Positions 32,666 to 38,884 of a stretch of DNA of 38,884 nt are shown here, in pieces (positions within the stretch are counted from its first letter, which is position 1; each line of letters starts with the position of its first letter). The DNA lies in IMG/VR virus record IMGVR_UViG_3300024346_003538, positions 1 through 38,884 of that record; one strand, 5' to 3'. Both the position numbers and the translations under genes were made by a program. Source of the DNA: a virus. The notes below the pieces were generated by a model that was not told the DNA's origin, ran no database searches, and saw nothing but the letters and a program-made list of their open reading frames with translations.

Positions 32666-33130
32666 TTACTCCTTAGCGAGGTAATCTTCGCTATTTTGCC
32701 ATCTATAACCAATGCCTTGTACAAATGGTACAAAGCCCCATTCTTTTGCTTTTTTGCCCATATAGAATAAACTCCAGCAAGGTATCTCATTTCCTTTACT
32801 GTCTTTCTCTAAAGTCAAAAAATGTAAGTCATCCGACCTACGAAATCTAAAGTGTCCTGGCCCACGCCAAATACCACGTGATCCTACTATGTTACCTTCT
32901 TTACTTACAACAGGAACATTTTCCCAATAACCACCTTTAAGTATAAGTGTTGCATAACTCCAAGGATGATCGTGTAACGTTGCTTCGTCGCTTTTTAAAA
33001 CTTTGTGCAGAGTGACATTGAACGGAAAGTTCTTTCTGTCCTTAAGAAACAAATACCAACGAACTAAGTACGGCTCGTTACTATCTCTATCTTTAATTAC
33101 ACGTTTACGGTCTTTAAAAAAATTAAACAT
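32666..33130 (-). CDS. Cupin-like phage protein
   Basis: A 154-residue protein. The sequence ATLHDHPWSYATLILKGGYWE contains two His close together in a cupin-1 motif, and a GPGHFRFRRSDDLHFLTLEKD segment fits the second motif. A metal-binding beta barrel is likely. Catalysis is not known; related phage proteins have no experimental function that I know of. It overlaps the upstream gene by 1 base. Confidence 0.62.
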   Translation of the reverse strand: MFNFFKDRKRVIKDRDSNEPYLVRWYLFLKDRKNFPFNVTLHKVLKSDEATLHDHPWSYATLILKGGYWENVPVVSKEGNIVGSRGIWRGPGHFRFRRSDDLHFLTLEKDSKGNEIPCWSLFYMGKKAKEWGFVPFVQGIGYRWQNSEDYLAKE

Positions 33131-33483
33131 TATTTGCTCTCTTTCAGTGCTTCAAAAGTTTCAATCTTTGCTAGTTCACGTTCATATGCTTCTGCGGCAC
33201 GTTTTAGGCCTGCATACTTTTCTTCTTTCTCAATATCTCTACCTACAACACCTAGTACACGTTGTATATCTTTAATAGATTGCATAACGTCTATGCCATC
33301 TACTTTTAACTCACCTTCAACAGAAAGCCCGTATTTTCCGTCTAACGCATTTGTAAATGTAAACGAGTCATTAGTATATATAGATGAAGGACTAGTAGTA
33401 AAACTATCATCCCAAGAACTTGTGTCTATAGTAATAGTACTACTATCATCGCCACTGAATGAATAATTAAAATTATCGCCCAT
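33130..33483 (-). CDS. Phage protein with Ser/Thr-rich start
   Basis: I use the ATG at 33483 (117 residues), which overlaps the glycosyltransferase gene stop by 11 bases. The longer frame to 33687 lies mostly inside that gene. The N-terminal half is rich in Ser, Thr and Asp (ITIDTSSWDDSFTTS). The C-terminal half is a helical coil (MQSIKDIQRVLGVVGRDIEKEEKYAGLKRAAEAYERELAK in outline). Similar proteins are common in marine T4-like phages. Function unknown. Confidence 0.58.
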   Translation of the reverse strand: MGDNFNYSFSGDDSSTITIDTSSWDDSFTTSPSSIYTNDSFTFTNALDGKYGLSVEGELKVDGIDVMQSIKDIQRVLGVVGRDIEKEEKYAGLKRAAEAYERELAKIETFEALKESK

Positions 33484-34534
33484 CTTTAATCCTCTCATAT
33501 AAAGAATTACCACTGAAAAAATCTTTGTTAAGTGACTTACGTTGCTTTTCCAAACTAACCAAATAGTCGGAATAGTTTTCCATATAGTTACGTATCTTGT
33601 CAACAACTTCACCTCGATGCTTTCTATATGTTGTATAGTCTTCAGTCCATTTACTAGGATATTTAAATTCAGGCAGTGCCATTTCACTGTAGCTGAGTCT
33701 ATCAGGCATCATAGGAATAGCATCAACTAATGCTCCTTCGTACCAACTAATGCCAAGTGTTTCTTGCAAGTTAGCACTAAACACCATTTTTGCTTCGCCT
33801 AGTAAATTGTGATATTCGTTCTTTGTAAGTTCACGATCTTGACATACAACAAATTCGTATTCAGGTAGTTGTTGTGCTAAGTCATTAAAAATATCAACTT
33901 GCTTTTCAGGTGCAACTCTGTGTGGAAAAAGTATAAGGTTACGTTTTTCCATACCTTTATAACTATCCAAACTATTTTTTAGATACTCCATAGGCCATCC
34001 TACACGACTTATTTTGTCATAGTCTAATGCATAGTCTTCGTCAAATACATCTGTAAACATATCAATATGAAAGTCTGTAGCAAAGAAGTTATCATCATAA
34101 CATTCGAACATTGACATTTCAGCATGTCTAACCCAAGGTTTATTACCTATAAGTCTACCTAAGAAGTCTTGCGAATCATAAGACCCTGCATGCCATAAGC
34201 CACCAACAGTAATATCAACACCTAGTAGTTCTGCCATATACTTTAATTGTACAACAGTAGGATTCCATGCATCTGTATATAGAAAGTAATCACCATTTGA
34301 CACTTTACCATTACAAAACATTTCGCCTATTTGTTCTAGTTGTTTACTTTTATAAACGTTAGTACCACCAAAGTTGAGGAACGCCCCAGGCGTAGTTGCC
34401 TGAGGAGTATCCCCGCCACTAATGACGTTTACATTTTCATTTGTAGATCTCTTGAGTTGCCTTGGAAGGTATTCTTTCCATTGCTTAGTGTAGCGTGTAT
34501 CTACAGCCTCAATATCTACAATATGAATAGTCAT
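33473..34534 (-). CDS. GT-B-fold glycosyltransferase
   Basis: A 353-residue protein with N- and C-terminal Rossmann-like halves. The C-terminal half has NLILFPHRVAPEKQVDIFNDL (residues about 195-215), EYEFVVCQDRELTKNEYH, MVFSANLQETLGISWYEGALV and IPMMPDRLSYSEMALPEF. This is the pattern of GT4-like enzymes, with the acidic E-x-x-G-x-x-x-x-E site that grips the donor. It lies in the operon of QueD and is close to DpdA, so a role in decorating modified DNA bases or a virion protein is possible. The acceptor is unknown. Confidence 0.72.
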   Translation of the reverse strand: MTIHIVDIEAVDTRYTKQWKEYLPRQLKRSTNENVNVISGGDTPQATTPGAFLNFGGTNVYKSKQLEQIGEMFCNGKVSNGDYFLYTDAWNPTVVQLKYMAELLGVDITVGGLWHAGSYDSQDFLGRLIGNKPWVRHAEMSMFECYDDNFFATDFHIDMFTDVFDEDYALDYDKISRVGWPMEYLKNSLDSYKGMEKRNLILFPHRVAPEKQVDIFNDLAQQLPEYEFVVCQDRELTKNEYHNLLGEAKMVFSANLQETLGISWYEGALVDAIPMMPDRLSYSEMALPEFKYPSKWTEDYTTYRKHRGEVVDKIRNYMENYSDYLVSLEKQRKSLNKDFFSGNSLYERIKDGR

Positions 34535-34767
34535 CAGTATCTCCGTTTGTTGTTATAATTTTTACCTGAAGAGCGAGTTTTCGCTTTAAGGTGATTAACA
34601 TGCCTTTGGTATGAACGCCATACATAAGAGCGATCGTTGTACAAATCCTTTTCATTGAAGTGAAAAGCCACGTTTTTTGCGTCACCAACATAGCGACAAA
34701 AATCTTTGAAGTTTTCCAAGTCTCGAAAAATTTTGTCATAAGCCGGCTTATTAAAGTCGATTGCCAT
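34534..34767 (-). CDS. Small basic phage protein
   Basis: A 77-residue protein starting AIDFNKPAYDKIFRDLENFKDFCRYVG, with a Lys/Arg/Tyr-rich end (HLKAKTRSSGKNYNNKRRY) that may bind nucleic acid. GAGGATATT lies ahead of the ATG. The overlapping frame 34509-34850 looks artificial. Its stop shares one base with the glycosyltransferase start. Function unknown. Confidence 0.6.
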   Translation of the reverse strand: MAIDFNKPAYDKIFRDLENFKDFCRYVGDAKNVAFHFNEKDLYNDRSYVWRSYQRHVNHLKAKTRSSGKNYNNKRRY

Positions 34768-34794
34768 TTTTTAATATCCTCTATCAATAGCACT

Positions 34795-35217
34795 TTAAGT
34801 TTTAGGGTTGGGGTAATAAATTGTACAGCCGTTTTCGTTGTCTTCTGCAACGCTAATTTCTACAAACCGGCCGGGGTATTTGTTAGAAATTTCTTTATAC
34901 AAGTCATCTGCAATCATCTCACAGCTCTTGTAATCTAGATCGAGCACCGACGAGTTACTGTCAATGTTTTGATAAAGTCGCTCAAGCCAGCGTTTAAACT
35001 GGATGAACTCGATGTCTCTATCGTTGTGAAACACTTCGATACGCACCCGGAAGTGGAAAATATGACGATGCATAATACCAAGGAACGAAACATCATCCCA
35101 ATCACCGGTCGCCAACTTTGGATCACTATCTGCTCCTGGATACTTATGGACACCTTCTTTATTAAAGGTTACCCATATACTTCTAGTAGCATTATTTAGT
35201 GTGCTTTCATCATTCAT
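34795..35217 (-). CDS. queD: QueD-like 6-carboxy-tetrahydropterin synthase/PTPS protein
   Basis: The start is set to the ATG at 35217 (140 residues) because AGAGAGGA lies about 9 bases upstream. A longer frame to 35274 would begin at the likely transcription start. His24 (VHKYPGA), His50 and His52 (MHRHIFHF) are placed as the zinc ligands of the PTPS fold. SCEMIADDLYKEI and EISVAEDNENGCTIYY match its second half. The catalytic Cys of standard QueD is not evident, so activity may differ. The pathway step is conversion of dihydroneopterin triphosphate to carboxy-tetrahydropterin. The next step is QueE. Confidence 0.78.
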   Translation of the reverse strand: MNDESTLNNATRSIWVTFNKEGVHKYPGADSDPKLATGDWDDVSFLGIMHRHIFHFRVRIEVFHNDRDIEFIQFKRWLERLYQNIDSNSSVLDLDYKSCEMIADDLYKEISNKYPGRFVEISVAEDNENGCTIYYPNPKT

Positions 35218-35280
35218 TTTTTTGTTTTCCTCTCTAGTGCGTCTTAACATATAATCATAATAACGTTCTTGCATAGTATT

Positions 35281-35309
35281 AGTATACTTTCTTTACAAGG
35301 GTTTGTCAA
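35281..35309 (-). promoter_or_regulatory. Sigma70-type promoter of the queD operon
   Basis: A perfect TTGACA (35309-35304), 17 bases, then TATACT (35286-35281). The queD ATG chosen at 35217 lies 57 bases after the probable start point. Confidence 0.75.
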
Positions 35310-35811
35310 GAGAATATTTACTCCAATCAGTAAATTTTTCTCTATCCATTAAATCGTGCAGGCTATGACACCAAACACCGGGGTTAGTTGCTTTAAAGTC
35401 CTTATCGTCAATTTTAATCATTGTGTTATAGTTCCACTGTTTAACATAAGGTACTACAACACGTAGTTGCGGAATAAAATAATCGCTCTCAACTAAGCCG
35501 CCGTCTAAGAACCATTCTAAGTTAATAGTACTTGGAATATCTAAACTACAAAGGATACCTTGATCTGTAAACGCACGAATCATTAGATCCCAGTCTTCAA
35601 AATTATCTGAAGTCTTAGGATTATATGAATGGTTAGCACCAAAGAAGATATGTTCACATTGTTCGTTTGTATAGTATTCCATAATCTCGTTATAGTTTTG
35701 AACACCAGTAACAAACAATGTCTTCATTCCAAATGCAGGAGTCTTTTCAACTTCTACGCCTGTGAAGAATATCGGAGTATCACTTACACCATTTTCATAA
35801 TCACGTTTCAT
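35293..35811 (-). CDS. Conserved phage protein linked to deazaguanine genes
   Basis: A 172-residue protein with ordered strand and helix blocks: FTGVEVEKTPAFGMKTLFVTG, HIFFGANHSYNP, MIRAFTDQGILCSLDIP, and NTMIKIDDKDFKATNPGVWCHSLHDL at the end. The repeated strand-helix order suggests part of a TIM barrel or Rossmann-like fold. No catalytic motif from a family I know. It is coupled by overlap (ATGA) to the helical gene and so to dpdA, and lies before queD. Candidate for processing or loading of the deazaguanine base, but that is only inference. Confidence 0.62.
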   Translation of the reverse strand: MKRDYENGVSDTPIFFTGVEVEKTPAFGMKTLFVTGVQNYNEIMEYYTNEQCEHIFFGANHSYNPKTSDNFEDWDLMIRAFTDQGILCSLDIPSTINLEWFLDGGLVESDYFIPQLRVVVPYVKQWNYNTMIKIDDKDFKATNPGVWCHSLHDLMDREKFTDWSKYSLDKPL

Positions 35812-36008
35812 ATTGTTTTTAGCCTCGTTTCTAGTCGATGTATCTCGTCTTTAAACCAAAGTTTTTTAGTTTTTAATCGGTTAATTTCACTATCATTTGC
35901 AAATGTATTATACAACACTTTTATTTCTTCGTCAAGTATTCTATGCTTTTCGTATAGCTCTTGTAAATAACCTGCTATTTTATTGTGTTCACTTGTGAAG
36001 TTGCTCAT
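35808..36008 (-). CDS. Small coiled-coil protein
   Basis: A 66-residue protein, nearly all helix, with ELYEKHRILDEEIKVLYNTF and a C-terminal DEIHRLETRLKTI. Its ATG lies 20 bases inside the end of dpdA and its stop overlaps the next ATG by 4. It could be a small subunit or adaptor; nothing in the sequence shows a function. Confidence 0.55.
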   Translation of the reverse strand: MSNFTSEHNKIAGYLQELYEKHRILDEEIKVLYNTFANDSEINRLKTKKLWFKDEIHRLETRLKTI

Positions 36009-37605
36009 CTGTCAATTCCTCTAACTTTGTTTCATCAAATTCAACATCGTCGGTTTCTGTTTCAGGTTGATCAAATAGTTTATCAAACATTGGCTTAGCG
36101 GATATTGTCTTCTTACCAATTGCGCCTCGCGTACCTGGAACTTGCATCCAAAAAGGTCGATACTCTATAATCTTAGCTAACGATAATTCTTTAGTAGGTT
36201 GTTCAAATACTTCGTTAATCATGTCTCGTATTGTTTGTACTTGGAACTTACTACCCATTAACATCTTGGGAGTATTACCAGCATCGTATTGTCTGTTAGC
36301 TTCTTGTACAGCGTTTACATGAGTCCACACATTGTGACCCATTTGTATAGCATAACTAAAACTATCCCAACTTGTAGAATCTTTACCACGTACAGTTGTG
36401 TTACCATCGGCATCTAATAAAGGATTACCAGCTTTGTCTAAATCAACTCCGCCTTTAAGTACTTTGATAGTACCAATTTTATTAGTGTCACCAACAGCGT
36501 ATGTACAAATGTCATTAACTAGTAGTCCGTCACTTAATGGACTATCTTCAAATGTTTTAAAGATACCGTCTTGTAGTGATGCATCTTTAAATGTGCGTGT
36601 GTCAGTTGCATACTTTAGTTCGTCGACACTAGGAACCATTCGATAGGTCCATTTACCTTGTACAGGCGTTTCAACTGATGTATAAATCTGTCCATTTGCT
36701 GTAGCAAGGAACGGACTAGCACAATCAAAGGTAACCATAAACGTTGGGTTATAGTGCTTACGTACAGCTCGTTGTACGTCTGTAAGCAACGTTGCCCACT
36801 CTAGTTTACTTGTGCCTAAGAAGTGCATTACATCGTGTATGCCGCTTTGTAGTAAGCCGTCGTAATGACATGTAACAACACGTTTAAGTAATAGTTCAAC
36901 ATCACACATATTCTGTCCACCCATTGACCACCCGTTAAAGTGATTGTCTGGATACTTAACTGGATCGCAATAGTCTTTCATTTGCTCATACCAGTCTTCT
37001 GCGTCATCAAAGTTCTCACCTTGTAAAACGTTTAAGAACTTACATGCGCCTGTTCTATGCTTCATCCAATAGTCATTGTTAATACGTGTTGCTACTACTG
37101 CTTCTTGATATGTACTAATGCCTGTTGCTTTTGCACCAGCTGGCGAACGTGCTACCCAGGCCGGAATATCAAGCACCATACCATAGTCCATATAAGCATC
37201 CATCCAACGAAGAACACCATCACGTTTCTTTTGTGCTTTAGGACAGTTAGGATCTTTCCAATCGCCTTCCCAAACACCTTTACCAATTTGGAAACCACCT
37301 GAGTCGCCTAATAGCCAAGTATTTTCTCTATCTCTATTTCGGACCATATCTTCTTTAGGCACAACCTTAGTTGTATCTAAATCAGCATGTCCAGCTGAAT
37401 ACAATGTCCATTTATATGTAAACTGACCTTCGTTCTTATTAAGATAGTTTAAACTCTCAACACCGTTAGCAAAGTTACTTGGAACACGATTCTTTTCAAC
37501 ATACTCGTCATACCGTTGCTTACCTACATAAGTTGCATAAAAGCCGCTTAGTGCAGGCAAGAACGTTGCATAATCATTTTGTGTTGCTGTTAAATCTTTG
37601 TTCAT
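35989..37605 (-). CDS. dpdA: DpdA/TGT-type DNA 7-deazaguanine transglycosylase
   Basis: A 538-residue protein with the tRNA-guanine transglycosylase landmarks. GDSGGFQIGKG (100-110) is the base-binding loop. LNVLQGE (191-197) corresponds to the VQGG region. GWSMGG (225-230) fits the GxxxGG loop. TFDCASPFL (292-300) has Asp294 at the place of the TGT nucleophile. The protein is longer than bacterial TGT (about 380 residues) and matches the phage DpdA type that swaps guanine in DNA for a deazaguanine. I do not see the standard TGT zinc site. FolE, QueD and QueE in the same region supply the base. It protects DNA from restriction, from known phages. Confidence 0.85.
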   Translation of the reverse strand: MNKDLTATQNDYATFLPALSGFYATYVGKQRYDEYVEKNRVPSNFANGVESLNYLNKNEGQFTYKWTLYSAGHADLDTTKVVPKEDMVRNRDRENTWLLGDSGGFQIGKGVWEGDWKDPNCPKAQKKRDGVLRWMDAYMDYGMVLDIPAWVARSPAGAKATGISTYQEAVVATRINNDYWMKHRTGACKFLNVLQGENFDDAEDWYEQMKDYCDPVKYPDNHFNGWSMGGQNMCDVELLLKRVVTCHYDGLLQSGIHDVMHFLGTSKLEWATLLTDVQRAVRKHYNPTFMVTFDCASPFLATANGQIYTSVETPVQGKWTYRMVPSVDELKYATDTRTFKDASLQDGIFKTFEDSPLSDGLLVNDICTYAVGDTNKIGTIKVLKGGVDLDKAGNPLLDADGNTTVRGKDSTSWDSFSYAIQMGHNVWTHVNAVQEANRQYDAGNTPKMLMGSKFQVQTIRDMINEVFEQPTKELSLAKIIEYRPFWMQVPGTRGAIGKKTISAKPMFDKLFDQPETETDDVEFDETKLEELTDEQLHK

Positions 37606-37614
37606 TTATTTTTC

Positions 37615-37755
37615 CTATAGTCCTAGTATGCCAAACAAGTTAAACCATCCCATTGATGTTCCAATTATAACTGGTATACCAATCATTGTTAATGCAATAA
37701 TAAAGAACGCTAGTCCTGCACCTTTATTGTGATACGGTTCATTTGGGTTAGTCAT
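37615..37755 (-). CDS. Small membrane protein
   Basis: A 46-residue product from the ATG at 37755 (TNPNEPYHNKG start). The longer frame to 37815 lies inside the upstream gene. It has one hydrophobic segment, GLAFFIIALTMIGIPVIIG, followed by a short hydrophobic end. Probably one or two membrane spans in the host inner membrane. It overlaps the upstream gene by 8 bases. Function unknown. Confidence 0.55.
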   Translation of the reverse strand: MTNPNEPYHNKGAGLAFFIIALTMIGIPVIIGTSMGWFNLFGILGL

Positions 37756-38038
37756 GTTCGCCACCTTTGCCACGTAATGTGTAAAAGATTTGAGGCTTAC
37801 GTTTAGCAGCTTCAAATGTTGCTACTGTTATACATATAGCACCTAATAGTAATGTGTGTATTAGTATGTTTGCACCCAAGTACATCCAAGTACCAGTCAT
37901 TGCTGTAAATGCAATACACCACATCCATGCTAGTATTTGCATCACCATGTGACGGACTCTTAGATCCTTAATGTTAGATAATGGATTCTTATCACTATCC
38001 ATTATAACATTCCACCAATCAATAATAAAACTCGTCAT
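37748..38038 (-). CDS. Small membrane protein with two hydrophobic spans
   Basis: The ATG at 38038 gives a 96-residue protein: TSFIIDWWNVIMDSDKNPLS at the start, then two hydrophobic stretches, ILAWMWCIAFTAMTGTWMYLG and ILIHTLLLGAICITVATF, and a basic end. A frame to 38101 would run into the clamp gene. The two-span layout suggests a host-membrane protein. It lies between clamp and the smaller membrane gene. Function unknown. Confidence 0.58.
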   Translation of the reverse strand: MTSFIIDWWNVIMDSDKNPLSNIKDLRVRHMVMQILAWMWCIAFTAMTGTWMYLGANILIHTLLLGAICITVATFEAAKRKPQIFYTLRGKGGEHD

Positions 38039-38054
38039 TAAACATTTCTTTCTT

Positions 38055-38783
38055 TTACTTACTTTGTGCTGGTAAGATATAATCATACTTGACCATACCA
38101 CTATCTACACTAATCATCATAGCACCTTGATCACTAATGCTCATTGTTACATCGCCGTCTAAGTTTAAGACGCTTTGTACTTGTGCTACAGGCCAACTCC
38201 ATTGGTGTTGTAGCGATCCATCAATTCCGTGTTGGAATACAAACTCACCTGCGTGTGTACTTGCATCACCAAAACTAAACACTAAGTTGCCATCAGTAGT
38301 CTTTACATTAAATGTAGGCTCTTCTGAATGTGCCGCACTCATTAGTTTCATACGTGCAATACTAGCCATGCTTGGAGTAATCTCTACGTTCCATTGTGCG
38401 CCTTTAAACTTAACAGTCTTAAGTTTTTCTTCAATGATTGCTTTGTTCATAAAGCGATAATCATTTTCAAAGTCACCTGCCGCATTTTCAAAGTGAATGT
38501 GCGTTGGAATAGTTTCTCCATTACGGTCTGCTTGTATTACATCAATCTTAGCATCTTTCTGATACTCAGGATTCTTTAAATGCAAACTTAGTTTATCTAA
38601 GTTAGGCATACCAAACGTACCTGTAAACTCTGCAACAGGATTATTTGTTGATGCTGTTAAAATAACAGATCTATCTTCGGCCATGCTTTCAACTGTTGTG
38701 TTTGTATCGCTTGTTACTTTTACTAAACTTAAAAAGCCTAGTGCATGTGTGTGGGCGACAATGTCTTGTAAAATATCTTTCAT
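38055..38783 (-). CDS. 45: Sliding clamp, T4 gp45-like
   Basis: A 242-residue protein with the length and layout of T4-type DNA polymerase clamps (228 residues in T4). It includes FTGTFGMPNLDKLSLHLKNPEY and a later half of beta strands with GEFVFQHGIDGSLQHQWSWP and MVKYDYILPAQ. The repeated strand-helix pattern is that of PCNA-like rings. It holds the polymerase on DNA and, in T4, activates late transcription, which fits the late-type boxes in this window. A perfect promoter lies upstream within the preceding coding sequence. A ribosome site CGGAGAA precedes the ATG. Confidence 0.88.
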   Translation of the reverse strand: MKDILQDIVAHTHALGFLSLVKVTSDTNTTVESMAEDRSVILTASTNNPVAEFTGTFGMPNLDKLSLHLKNPEYQKDAKIDVIQADRNGETIPTHIHFENAAGDFENDYRFMNKAIIEEKLKTVKFKGAQWNVEITPSMASIARMKLMSAAHSEEPTFNVKTTDGNLVFSFGDASTHAGEFVFQHGIDGSLQHQWSWPVAQVQSVLNLDGDVTMSISDQGAMMISVDSGMVKYDYILPAQSK

Positions 38784-38884
38784 ATGGGTTCTCCGTTTAT
38801 AATGTTTATTATATTACCTTTATCTTCTTTTGTCAAGAAGTTTTCTATAAAGTATTTAGGTTTCCAACCTAGTCCTTTAATTTT
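38780..38884 (-). CDS. C-terminal part of an unknown gene (cut by window edge)
   Basis: Reading the - strand from the edge gives an open frame of 34 codons, with GLGWKPKYFIENFLTKE and ending INGEPI, stopping with TGA that overlaps the clamp ATG by 4 bases. The overlap is typical of the surrounding genes. The fragment is too short to assign. A GWKPK-type tail is seen in epimerase-like proteins but also elsewhere. Confidence 0.5.
   Translation of the reverse strand, partial: KIKGLGWKPKYFIENFLTKEDKGNIINIINGEPI
38808..38836 (-). promoter_or_regulatory. Consensus sigma70 promoter of the clamp gene
   Basis: A perfect TTGACA (38836-38831), 17 bases, then a perfect TATAAT (38813-38808). The clamp ATG lies 25 bases after the -10 box. 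It overlaps the 3' end of the upstream gene. Confidence 0.82.

Noticed and set aside
33484-33687. Long N-terminal extension of the Ser/Thr-rich protein
   Set aside because: It would lie inside the glycosyltransferase gene on the same strand and lacks phage-like sequence; the start at 33483 has a usable ribosome region.
34509-34850. 113-codon frame overlapping the small basic protein gene
   Set aside because: Different frame from the better-supported 77-codon gene, which has a ribosome site and a normal spacing; the product looks random.
1-38884. CRISPR arrays, insertion sequences, integrase or attachment sites
   Set aside because: No regularly spaced direct repeats, transposase or integrase motifs, or terminal inverted repeats were seen; genes are contiguous.

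Overview
The window is AT-rich, very tightly packed phage DNA. Genes overlap by 1-20 bases almost everywhere, no rRNA or tRNA was seen, and no gene-free gap exceeds about 150 bases. A T4-type sliding clamp (gp45-like), a T4 RNase H-type 5'-3' exonuclease, a marine T4-like fibre protein, T4-late-type ATAAATA promoters and many small genes typical of cyanophages and pelagiphages point to a marine T4-like myovirus (Caudoviricetes). The host cannot be fixed from sequence alone; a marine alphaproteobacterium or cyanobacterium is plausible.

Region 1 (about 1-21,400) is an accessory island in alternating strand blocks. The first + block starts with a GDP-mannose 3,5-epimerase-like gene cut by the window edge. 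It continues with a GT-like protein, a tandem-repeat glycosyltransferase-like protein, a 2OG-Fe(II) oxygenase, a radical SAM enzyme, a short UDP-glucose/GDP-mannose dehydrogenase, a methyltransferase-like protein and two more radical SAM enzymes. A - block (12,903 to 9,009) carries a QueC-like PP-loop protein and three radical SAM enzymes. Then come an Asp/Asn-hydroxylase-like oxygenase with a B12-type radical SAM protein (+), a lone oxygenase (-) divergent from a kinase-like protein (+), a - block with one radical SAM enzyme carrying a rubredoxin-like N-terminus and three oxygenases, and a + block with a second kinase-like protein, a GNAT-like protein and a methyltransferase. In all there are eight radical SAM enzymes and six His/Asp/His-type oxygenases beside nucleotide-sugar genes. 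I infer an undescribed tailoring system for a glycan, peptide or small molecule; the substrate is not visible.

Region 2 (about 21,375-29,000, - strand) holds the fibre gene, several conserved small genes, a MoxR AAA+ ATPase with its VWA/metallopeptidase partner, and the exonuclease with a tiny upstream membrane-peptide ORF.

Region 3 (about 29,070-38,884, - strand) holds a 7-deazaguanine DNA modification pathway: FolE, a QueD-like protein, a QueE with a split radical SAM cluster motif, and a DpdA/TGT-type transglycosylase. Mixed among them are a GT-B glycosyltransferase, a phosphoribosyltransferase, a HIT protein and conserved unknowns, ending in the sliding clamp. The likely role is replacing guanines in phage DNA with a 7-deazaguanine to block host restriction. 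A QueC-like gene lies 17 kb away in the island, so the final base (carboxy-deazaguanine, preQ0 or another derivative) is open.

Transcription appears to rely on sigma70-type promoters (TTGACA, 16-17 bp, TATAAT), several of them perfect, ahead of clamp, QueD, FolE, exonuclease, MoxR and VWA units and one + strand gene. Phage late-type ATAAATA boxes precede fibre and other late-looking genes.
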